Below are positions 57,898 to 64,000 of a stretch of DNA of 64,000 bases, piece after piece. The DNA comes from an uncultured Roseobacter sp. (lineage in GTDB: Bacteria; Pseudomonadota; Alphaproteobacteria; Rhodobacterales; Rhodobacteraceae), in NCBI RefSeq assembly GCF_947491795.1, contig NZ_CANLKW010000005.1, positions 124,001 to 188,000 of the forward strand, written 5' to 3'. The position numbers were made by a program, and so were the translations under genes. The notes beneath the pieces were generated by a model. The model was not told the origin of the DNA, ran no database searches, and worked only from the letters and a program-made list of their open reading frames with translations. Position 1 is the stretch's first letter. Every line of letters begins with the position of its first letter.

Positions 57898-58704
57898 TCA
57901 GCGGATCAGATTGGGGCGGATACGCAGTTTTGGCCGCGCGTTCTGGGGCAGGTGCCGGTTCAGCCGGGCATTGATCAGACCAAAAAGACCCACCACGACG
58001 AGCGTCAGTAAAATGAAATACATCGCGAGGATGGGATAGGGGATAAAGGGATTGAAGGTCTTGTCCGCGAAGTAATTGGCATAATAAAGCGCGTCACCAC
58101 GTTGCTGCCATGCGGGAAACCCCGAAAAGAACACCAGTGCGGTGGATTGAAAAAGAAAGATCGCCTCGTTCGTATAAGCCGGCCATGCAAGGCGCAGTGA
58201 GGTGGGCCAGATCACGCGTTTGAAACGCGGCCAGCCGGACATGCCGTAGGCATCGGCGGCCTCCGTGTCGCCCTTGGGCACAGAGAGCAGCGCGCCATAG
58301 AATATCTCTGCTGAATAGGCTGAGGTGTTGAAAAACAGTACTACCAGCGCGCCAAGCCATGCGGCCGTGAACGGGTCAAAAACCGGATGCACGCTCTTGA
58401 GGCTGAGAAATAGGAAATACCCGAAAAAGAACTGGATAAAGAGCGGCGAGCCGCGGAAGATAAAGATAAACCATTCAGAAGGTTTGCGGAAAAGCCGGTT
58501 CGGAGATGCCTTGCCAACTGCCAGAGCCGTGGCGAAGAAAAAGCCGAAAAAGAGTGCCACAACGCCGAAGTACACATTCCAGATCATGCCCGAGCCGATC
58601 AGCGTAAACTGCTGGCACAGCGTAAAGTCCTCTCGCGGGAGCAGACGTTCCCCGATGCCTACGGACCGCAGACCGTAAGCCTGGACAGTTTCCCAGCAAC
58701 TCAT
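57898..58704 (-). CDS. Polar amino-acid ABC transporter permease (HisM-like)
   Basis: The 268-residue inner-membrane protein has five or six helices and the permease loop EAADAYGMSGWPRFKRVIWPTSLRLAWPAYTNEAIFLFQSTAL, the site that contacts the ATPase. I chose ATG 58704 with GAGAGGA eight bases upstream rather than ATG 58725, which has none. It is the second permease of the transporter, separated from the first by 91 bases. The long extra segment near RGSPLFIQFFFGYFLFL is typical of HAAT family subunits. Confidence 0.88.
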   Translation of the reverse strand: MSCWETVQAYGLRSVGIGERLLPREDFTLCQQFTLIGSGMIWNVYFGVVALFFGFFFATALAVGKASPNRLFRKPSEWFIFIFRGSPLFIQFFFGYFLFLSLKSVHPVFDPFTAAWLGALVVLFFNTSAYSAEIFYGALLSVPKGDTEAADAYGMSGWPRFKRVIWPTSLRLAWPAYTNEAIFLFQSTALVFFSGFPAWQQRGDALYYANYFADKTFNPFIPYPILAMYFILLTLVVVGLFGLINARLNRHLPQNARPKLRIRPNLIR

Positions 58705-58795
58705 GATCCGGTCCTCTCTGTACATTCAGAAGAGGGCGATCGCAGGCTCAGGGCACAGGTCGTGTCACGCAGGATGGCCATCGGAAAGGCGCAGG

Positions 58796-59680
58796 TCATA
58801 CGGCTGCTTTCCTTTGTGCTTCTCCACCGGCAGTTGCCTGCCCGCGCGTAAGGCGGTTCATCAGCCGCCCGAGGACGACCTCGGACACCCGTGTGAAAAT
58901 CAGATAAAACACCAGAAGCGCCAGGAAATACCACATCCGCCAGTCGCCATGCGGATAGTCCGTAAAGCGGGATGTCTTTGTCCCGCCCAGCTCCCGCGCC
59001 CAGTAGACGATATCCTCAACACCCAGCAGAAAGAGCAGCGGTGTCGCTTTGATCAGCACCATCCACAGATTGCTCAGACCGGGCAGGGCATAGACCCACA
59101 TCTGGGGGACCAGAACACGCCAGAATGTCTGACGCCGGGTCATGCCATAGGCTTCGGCTGTTTCCAGTTGCGTGCGGGGTACGGCCCGCATTGCGCCAAA
59201 GAGCACATTGGCCGCAAATGCCCCGAACACGATGGCGAATGTCAGGACAGCCAGTGAAAACCCATAGGTCTCGTGCACCCATTGCGGTGCATTGCCCAGC
59301 GGCATCTTTGCAGCCTGACAGACCACAAAGTCATTGCCCTGGCGGATCGGCTCGGACCAGTCCGGGCACAGGGCCTTGTGCCGCAGGTATTCAATGCCCT
59401 GATCCAGCGCGATGACAAAAAACAGAAAAAATGCGATGTCGGGCACGCCCCGCACAAGCGCGATATAGGTCTTTCCAAACCAGCGCAGCGGCAGCACAGA
59501 AGAGCGCGCCGCCGTGGCGCCGCCAAAGCCAAACATCAATGCCACAGGGGCCGTCACCGCCAGCAGGGCCAGAACGGTAAAGACCGACAGGTAGATCGAC
59601 ATATGTTTGCCGGTGGTCAGATAGCAGGCCATCCATGGCCAGTCTGACAACACACTGGGATCTGTACAGAAACTGAAAAT
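58796..59680 (-). CDS. Polar amino-acid ABC transporter permease (HisQ-like), probable ATT start
   Basis: The product is a membrane permease with the HAAT loop LETAEAYGMTRRQTFWRVLVPQMWVYALPGLSNLWM near the middle. The first standard start codons (GTG 59656, TTG 59653, ATG 59632 or 59602) have no ribosome binding site. Reading in frame upstream gives FSFCTDPSVLSDWPWMACYLTTG, which looks like the genuine N-terminus. This starts with ATT at 59678-59680, six bases after GCGAGG. It gives 294 residues. The terminator at 59707-59744 lies just upstream. Confidence 0.85.
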   Translation of the reverse strand: MFSFCTDPSVLSDWPWMACYLTTGKHMSIYLSVFTVLALLAVTAPVALMFGFGGATAARSSVLPLRWFGKTYIALVRGVPDIAFFLFFVIALDQGIEYLRHKALCPDWSEPIRQGNDFVVCQAAKMPLGNAPQWVHETYGFSLAVLTFAIVFGAFAANVLFGAMRAVPRTQLETAEAYGMTRRQTFWRVLVPQMWVYALPGLSNLWMVLIKATPLLFLLGVEDIVYWARELGGTKTSRFTDYPHGDWRMWYFLALLVFYLIFTRVSEVVLGRLMNRLTRGQATAGGEAQRKAAV

Positions 59681-59706
59681 TACGGGCCTCGCAGACTGGA
59701 CTGTCC

Positions 59707-59744
59707 GGGAAAGAAAAACGGGGGCAGCGCAGTGCCGCCCCCGT
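59707..59744 (-). terminator. Intrinsic terminator/attenuator after the solute-binding protein gene
   Basis: ACGGGGGC and GCCCCCGT (59718-59725 and 59737-59744) form a perfect 8-bp stem; on the minus strand it runs into TTTTTCTTT. It lies between the binding-protein gene and the permease genes and probably lowers permease expression relative to the binding protein. Confidence 0.85.
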
Positions 59745-59754
59745 TGTCAGCGGA

Positions 59755-60480
59755 TCAGAATGCGCCGCCGATTTCCCATTTGGTGAGCAGCGCGTTGAGC
59801 GAACCGTCGTCCTTCATGGACTGGATGGCCGCATCAAACTTGGCACGCAGTTCGCCGTCGCTTTCACGCAGGCCCATGCCAACGCCGCCGCCGATCAGCT
59901 CTTCCTGCTCAAGGAAAATGAGGTCCGCGTCGTCTGCCTCGATAGGTGCGAGGAACGCTTTGTCAGCGAGCACCGCGTCCGCTTCGCCGTTTTTCACCGC
60001 GGCGATGGTTTCTTCGGGCGTTGCGAACTCAACCAGTGTCGCGCCGGTGTCGGCGATGAAAGCCGCCTGAATTGTGTTGGTCTGTGCCGCAATCACGCCG
60101 CCCGCGAGGTCGGCATCAGCCGACAACGCCAGATAGGCAGAAGGATCCGGAAGTGTGTAGTTCTGTGTAAAATCAATGACCTCATCGCGCTCGTCCGTGA
60201 TGGACATGCCTGCGATGATGGTATCGTAGTTGCCCGACACCAGGTTGGGGATAATGCTGTCCCATTCGTTGGTGACCCATTCACAGGTCAGTTCGGCGCG
60301 CGCGCAAAGCTCGTCGCCCAGCTCGCGCTCAAACCCGTCGACCTCACCGGCGTCATTGATGAAGTTGTAGGGAGGGTAGGCGCCCTCTGTGCCCATGCGG
60401 ATGGTTTTGGCGTGGCCGTCAGCCAGCGCCATCCCAGCGGTCAGTGCCAGTGCTGCAGTTGTCAGAATCAGTGTCTTCAT
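59755..60480 (-). CDS. Polar amino-acid ABC transporter solute-binding protein
   Basis: The 241-residue protein begins with a signal peptide (LILTTAALALTAGMALADG) and has the family-3 binding-protein fold (RMGTEGAYPPYNFINDAGEVDGFERELGDELCARAELTCEWVTNEWDSIIPNL; MSITDERDEVIDFTQNYT). It resembles lysine/arginine/ornithine-binding proteins, which also take cationic ligands such as polyamine-like compounds. It follows the ATPase gene by 31 bases and ends at a terminator. Confidence 0.9.
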   Translation of the reverse strand: MKTLILTTAALALTAGMALADGHAKTIRMGTEGAYPPYNFINDAGEVDGFERELGDELCARAELTCEWVTNEWDSIIPNLVSGNYDTIIAGMSITDERDEVIDFTQNYTLPDPSAYLALSADADLAGGVIAAQTNTIQAAFIADTGATLVEFATPEETIAAVKNGEADAVLADKAFLAPIEADDADLIFLEQEELIGGGVGMGLRESDGELRAKFDAAIQSMKDDGSLNALLTKWEIGGAF

Positions 60481-60511
60481 GGTGATACTCCCGTTACTTT
60501 TTTTATGGGTG

Positions 60512-61288
60512 TTACGCTGCCTGGGTTGCAGAAAGAAACCCGCGCAGGCGTTCTGATGAGGGCGCGCCGAACAACCTGTCCGGCGGCCCCTGTTCCTCGA
60601 TCAGCCCCTGATGCAGAAAGACCACGTGGTCAGACACATCAGCGGCCAGTTTCATGTCGTGGGTCACGATAAGCATCGTGCGCCCCTCCGCTGCCAGGTC
60701 TTTGATGACCCGGACAACTTCCTGTTCCAGCTCAGGATCCAGCGCCGATGTCGGCTCATCAAAGAGCAGCGCCTCTGGCTCCATACAAAGCGCCCGGGCA
60801 ATCGCCGCACGCTGCTGCTGACCGCCGGACAGCTGGGCGGGATAGGCATCGCATTTGTCGCCGATGCCGACTTTTTCCAGATATCCGCGCGCCGCGCTCT
60901 CGACCTCGTCACGGTCGCGTTTCAGAACGGTCAGGGGCGCTTCCATCACATTTTGCAGAATGGTCATATGTGCCCAGAGATTAAACTGCTGGAACACCAT
61001 GCTGAGATTGGTGCGGATCCGTAGCACCTGGCCCGCGTCCGCCGGGCGCCGGTTGTGTCCTTCGCCTTTCCAGGTGACAGGCTCGCCTTTGAATCTGACC
61101 TCGCCCTGCTGGCTGTCCTCCAGGAGGTTGCAGCAGCGCAGCAGTGTGGATTTGCCCGACCCTGACGAGCCGATGAGCGAAATGACATGTCCTTTGGGTG
61201 CGGTTATGTCCACGCCTTTCAGAACCTCCAGCCCGCCATAGGCCTTGTGCAGGTTGCTGATGTCGATGACAGGAGGCTGTGTCGTCAA
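60512..61288 (-). CDS. Polar amino-acid ABC transporter ATP-binding protein (HisP-like)
   Basis: The 258-residue ATPase shows Walker A GSSGSGKST (about residues 37-45), the signature LSGGQQQRAAIARAL, Walker B ALLFDEPTSALD and the H-loop IVTHDMKLA. The insert with EGHNRRPADAGQVLRIR is typical of HisP/OccP. The best start is TTG 61288; no ATG or GTG in frame gives a complete N-terminus and no strong ribosome binding site is seen. It opens the transporter block. Confidence 0.9.
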   Translation of the reverse strand: MTTQPPVIDISNLHKAYGGLEVLKGVDITAPKGHVISLIGSSGSGKSTLLRCCNLLEDSQQGEVRFKGEPVTWKGEGHNRRPADAGQVLRIRTNLSMVFQQFNLWAHMTILQNVMEAPLTVLKRDRDEVESAARGYLEKVGIGDKCDAYPAQLSGGQQQRAAIARALCMEPEALLFDEPTSALDPELEQEVVRVIKDLAAEGRTMLIVTHDMKLAADVSDHVVFLHQGLIEEQGPPDRLFGAPSSERLRGFLSATQAA

Positions 61289-61399
61289 GGCTGGGTGTCT
61301 CTGTGCTGTTTCAGTGCGGTATAAGGGGCCAAAACGTGCGCATTTGCAACGCGGAAAGGCGTTCCGCAGCGTCAGGACGGTGGATTTTTCGTACCGTGG

Positions 61400-62143
61400 T
61401 CAACCGGGTGGCGGCAGGGGTTCCTCCAGATAGGTCCCGGCAGGTATCCACACGATATCCCTGATCATCAGGCAGTCCCTGTCGCTGTCGCTCAGCGCCT
61501 GCACGGCTTTGCGGCAGATGTCCCGCAGCGCATTTGCATCGCGGCTGGCTGCTGTAATCAGTGGCAGGCCGGGGGTGGGACGCGTCACTGCAATGATCCG
61601 CAGATCGTCCGTGATTTCGGTATCGCGCACCATAAGGGACCAGGTCACGGCGTCTATGGCGGCAATATCCGCATCGCCCCCGGCCACTGCACGCGCGGAC
61701 GCGGCGTGAGAACCGGTGTCAATTGTCTGACCTGCAAAGCTGAACCCGGTATTGTTTTCAGACAGATGCGCTTCAACGGCGGCCCAGCCGGACTGCGAGC
61801 GGGCGTCATTTCGCGCCAACAGACTGTTGTGGAATTCGCGCAGATCCTTGCGAGCGTCGCTGATACGGATGGCCAGGACCGAACAGTAATAACCCGGCGG
61901 GCATCCGGGCACTCCATAGTCCGGCGTACCGACCAGACCGACCCTGTCGTGCAACCGGCTGCGGTACGGCAGTCCGCAGGTTTGCGACAGCACGAGCGCC
62001 GGGTCTTCCCATGTCTCATGCGGGTCTGTGCTGCGGTCGAGTGTCTTGGGGCCTTCGCCGAGGCCCGTGCGGATCAGCGTCCAGAAACGGTCGTTGGCCG
62101 GCGCTGTGACGGCCGTGTCGTACATCGGCAGACTGGCCGTCAT
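61400..62143 (-). CDS. PhnD-like phosphate/phosphonate-binding-fold protein without signal peptide
   Basis: The 247-residue protein resembles the PF12974-type binding proteins: ASLPMYDTAVTAPANDRFW, LVLSQTCGLPYRSRL, GTPDYGVPGCPPGYYCSVLAIR, FNNSLLA-like region and AGGDADIAAIDAVTWSLM. No signal peptide or lipobox is seen, so it may be cytosolic or its start may be wrong. Its ATG overlaps the stop of the upstream TerB-like gene by four bases, tying it to that pair. No transporter partner adjoins it. Confidence 0.78.
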   Translation of the reverse strand: MTASLPMYDTAVTAPANDRFWTLIRTGLGEGPKTLDRSTDPHETWEDPALVLSQTCGLPYRSRLHDRVGLVGTPDYGVPGCPPGYYCSVLAIRISDARKDLREFHNSLLARNDARSQSGWAAVEAHLSENNTGFSFAGQTIDTGSHAASARAVAGGDADIAAIDAVTWSLMVRDTEITDDLRIIAVTRPTPGLPLITAASRDANALRDICRKAVQALSDSDRDCLMIRDIVWIPAGTYLEEPLPPPG

Positions 62144-62580
62144 CTCCGCGTGTCGACGGACTGGCGCGCCAGAGCCGAATCACGATCGCTGATCCCCAGA
62201 AAGCTGCTGACCATACGCACCAGGGCGTCTTCTTCCTGTGCGCGCGTTCCGTCGGCGAGAACGACTTCCCAGAGGGCTTCCAATACGGCGAGGCGCTCCT
62301 CATAGGGCACGGCGTCCTTGATGGCGCGGGTAAAACGAACGGTATCAGGCGCTTCTGCTTCGAGCGTTTCGGCCTCGCGGCGCAGCGCATCCGTGGCACC
62401 CGGGCCAAGCCCGTAGCGGCGCGCGTTGATAGCGTCGATCCGCTTTTTCTCGCCTTCGCTGTAGTCATTATCCGCACGTGCCACCCGTACGAGCAGGGCG
62501 GTCAGGGCCAGCCTTGCATCCTCGTCGGGCAGGGCATCGGGTTCCGGCTGTGTCAGCCTTTTGAGTAAATCTGCAAACAT
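62140..62580 (-). CDS. TerB-family protein, copy 1
   Basis: The 146-residue helical protein has the TerB-like pattern LALTALLVRVARADNDYSEGEKKRIDAINARRYGLGPG and EERLAVLEALWEVVLADGTRAQEEDALVRMVSSFLGIS, two tandem helical units with acidic turns. TerB-like domains are metal-binding or scaffold folds linked to tellurite and stress resistance, but many act elsewhere. It overlaps the PhnD-like gene by four bases and follows the second TerB gene after 38 bases. Confidence 0.85.
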   Translation of the reverse strand: MFADLLKRLTQPEPDALPDEDARLALTALLVRVARADNDYSEGEKKRIDAINARRYGLGPGATDALRREAETLEAEAPDTVRFTRAIKDAVPYEERLAVLEALWEVVLADGTRAQEEDALVRMVSSFLGISDRDSALARQSVDTRR

Positions 62581-62618
62581 ATCCGGGATATAATGCCTTT
62601 GTGCGGGCGCTGCCAGCG

Positions 62619-63056
62619 TCAGTTTTCGCGCAGGGCGCTTTCCCTGACGGCAGCGATATCAGCCTCTGACAGACCGAGCGCTGTCTCGATGGCCGTCAGC
62701 TGGTCCTCCTCGCTGTCATCGCGTTCGCCATCGGCAAGAGCCACAGACCACATGGCATCAGCCAGCGCCTTGCGGTCTTCATAGGCGACTTCGGCGCGCA
62801 GAATTTCGGCAAATTCCGGCGTGCCGGGTGCGTGGCGCTCCAATGCCTCGCAGGTTGCGCGCAGCCGGGCGGCCTCCAGTGGTTTCAGGCCAAAAGTTCC
62901 CGCGAGTATGCGATCGATCTGGCCCACTTCTGACGCCTGGTACTGCCTGTCCGCCAGCGCCACCCGGACCAGTAATGCCCCGAGCGCCAGCTGCGCATCC
63001 GGTTGGGGCAACGGTTCTTTTTCACGTTTTTGTCTGGGAAAGAGGCGTTCGAACAT
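62619..63056 (-). CDS. TerB-family protein, copy 2
   Basis: The 145-residue paralogue of the next gene has LALGALLVRVALADRQYQASEVGQIDRILAGTFGLKPLEA and EDRKALADAMWSVALADGERDDSEEDQLTAIETALGLSEADIAAV. The similar length and motif order show an old duplication. It lies ten bases after the secreted-protein gene, so four genes (secreted protein, TerB, TerB, PhnD-like) are probably one operon. Function unknown. Confidence 0.85.
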   Translation of the reverse strand: MFERLFPRQKREKEPLPQPDAQLALGALLVRVALADRQYQASEVGQIDRILAGTFGLKPLEAARLRATCEALERHAPGTPEFAEILRAEVAYEDRKALADAMWSVALADGERDDSEEDQLTAIETALGLSEADIAAVRESALREN

Positions 63057-63066
63057 CAGTGACTTT

Positions 63067-63717
63067 CTAGCTCAGATCAGGAGCGCGGCCAAACCGGACA
63101 TTGTCCAGTGCGAGCCCCTGCGGATCGGTGTTGGTGATCAGCACGCCGGCGATGTCGCCGGTGCCGGTCTCGCGGGCAAAACCAAAGGCATGTTCGCCTG
63201 CTGGCGGCAGGTCGAGTACGGAAATGACTGTCCCGTTCCGGTTCAGAAAACTGACCCGCGCGGAGCCTGCCTCGCCCCCGCGCAGCTGAAAGGCGATGGC
63301 TGACTGGTCCTCGTCAAAGAGAAAGGCAATCGCGCCTTCGCCCTGTGCGTGACGGCGGGGGAAACCGGCGACACCATAGCCGTTAAGTACATTATTTCCC
63401 TGCATAAAAACCACGGACAGGTTCTGCCCAGGTGCCCCGGCAACCACTGTCAGCGGGGAGAGTACATCCCCCGAGACCAGGTCATGATCCCCCTGGGCCG
63501 CAACGAGCTGGCCGGCAAAACGCTCGCCAAAAACGGCGCCCGGCAGAACCAGCAGATCCTGCACCGGATGGCCCGGACCGTATCTGCCGGGGGTATCCTC
63601 AAAGGTAATGATGCGCGTCAGTGCCAGGCTGTCGGGATCCACCAGACAAACCGGCGTCTCGCAGGCAAGGACGGGCCGCGTGATCAGAACAAGCAGAAGG
63701 GCAAGGACATACCGCAT
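63067..63717 (-). CDS. Secreted protein of unknown function
   Basis: The 216-residue protein has a signal peptide (about residues 1-18, LALLLVLITRPVLA). The mature part has a beta-rich composition with an ITFEDTPGRYGPGHPVQDLLVLPGAVFGERFAGQ stretch, AQGDHDLVSGDV and GIAFLFDEDQSAIAFQLRG-like sequence, ending ITNTDPQGLALDNVRFGRAP. That pattern resembles bacterial lectin-like beta-sandwich proteins of roseobacters. No family name can be given safely. Confidence 0.75.
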   Translation of the reverse strand: MRYVLALLLVLITRPVLACETPVCLVDPDSLALTRIITFEDTPGRYGPGHPVQDLLVLPGAVFGERFAGQLVAAQGDHDLVSGDVLSPLTVVAGAPGQNLSVVFMQGNNVLNGYGVAGFPRRHAQGEGAIAFLFDEDQSAIAFQLRGGEAGSARVSFLNRNGTVISVLDLPPAGEHAFGFARETGTGDIAGVLITNTDPQGLALDNVRFGRAPDLS

Positions 63718-63765
63718 GGTGCATATCCTGCCATGGCACCCGCCCGGGTCAATGTTTTTTGCGTT

Positions 63766-64000
63766 TCAGGGGCGGGGCTGCGCAAAATGTGATGCCAGAC
63801 GCGCCGCTTCCTCTGCCAGGCCCCAGGGCGGATTGACCACAAAGAGGCCTGATCCGACCATGCCGTGACCCGGCCGCGCCGGGGGAAAACGGACCTCGTG
63901 GCTGAGCGCGTCGGGGTGGCCTGCCTGCAACTGCCGGACCATGGCGCGTTCTGCACCAGAGGTCAGAATGGGATACCACAGGCAGATCACGCCGACATTC
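63766..64000 (-). CDS. rlmJ: 23S rRNA (adenine-2030-N6)-methyltransferase RlmJ, C-terminal part
   Basis: This is the 3' end of a gene cut by the window edge, about 78 codons. The visible part, VGVICLWYPILTSGAERAM near the edge and GMVGSGLFVVNPPWGLAEEAARLASHF near the stop, matches the RlmJ C-terminus, where NPPW is the adenine-binding catalytic motif. RlmJ methylates A2030 of 23S rRNA. The stop is TGA at 63766-63768. Confidence 0.85.
   Translation of the reverse strand, partial: NVGVICLWYPILTSGAERAMVRQLQAGHPDALSHEVRFPPARPGHGMVGSGLFVVNPPWGLAEEAARLASHFAQPRP

Overview
The window looks like a chromosomal segment of an alphaproteobacterium of the order Rhodobacterales (Roseobacter group); I cannot name the genus from sequence alone. 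The evidence is high G+C coding DNA, a SAM/SAH-type riboswitch in front of metK (a motif described from Rhodobacterales), the gene string lnt-metK-trmB-aroA-cmk ... rpsA-ihfB-lapA-trpF-trpB, a class I polyhydroxyalkanoate locus with a PhaR repressor, and many Roseobacter-type hypothetical families. No tRNA, rRNA, CRISPR array, insertion sequence or prophage was recognised. Almost all of the window is coding.

Layout. 1-13.4 kb: housekeeping block, mainly plus strand (lnt partial, metK, trmB, aroA, cmk, rpsA, ihfB, lapA, trpF, trpB), interrupted by minus-strand sensory genes (a cyclic-nucleotide-binding membrane protein, a BLUF blue-light sensor, a stand-alone CheB methylesterase). 13.7-17.8 kb: minus-strand DUF2237, serine hydrolase, DUF2332, pth and rplY. 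17.9-24.4 kb: MFS transporter, lldD, a Tat-exported nitroreductase-like protein with its MarR regulator, trpA, a Pmp3-like peptide and ychF. 24.6-30.3 kb: a very long chemoreceptor, an upstream co-oriented solute-binding protein and an aspartate-type aminotransferase. 30.4-37.4 kb: XRE regulator/sdhE pair, an LdtR-like MarR regulator, a VOC plus twin VWA-like operon, thyA-folA, a prepilin-like protein with a disordered tail, a P450 and a cold-shock protein.

37.9-40.4 kb holds the most interesting system: a complete bufferin-type operon. It has a DUF2282 precursor peptide with a signal peptide and four cysteines, a DUF692/MNIO iron oxygenase, a DUF2063 partner and a DoxX membrane protein. The first intergenic gap contains a perfect 10-bp hairpin, and an ECF-like promoter motif lies upstream. 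Such loci make ribosomally synthesised, cysteine-modified metal-binding peptides in the periplasm.

40.6-46.2 kb: thrS, MAPEG, an ArsR-SRPBCC fusion and an alpha/beta hydrolase-VOC-M15-like operon. 46.6-51.8 kb: hydrolase, then phaZ diverging from phaC-phaP-phaR. Three CTGC-N3-GCAG palindromes placed before phaP and before phaR suggest the autoregulated PhaR circuit. 51.8-61.3 kb: a DegT-type aminotransferase, then a large minus-strand amine/amino-acid catabolic block (polar amino-acid ABC transporter, two glutamine-synthetase-like ligases, a class I amidotransferase, a PuuB-like oxidase). 61.4-64 kb: a PhnD-like protein without signal peptide, two tandem TerB-like proteins, a secreted protein and the end of rlmJ.

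Two genes seem to start at rare codons (CTG at 6205, ATT at 59680). In each case a purine-rich ribosome binding site and extra protein-like sequence lie upstream of any standard start codon.
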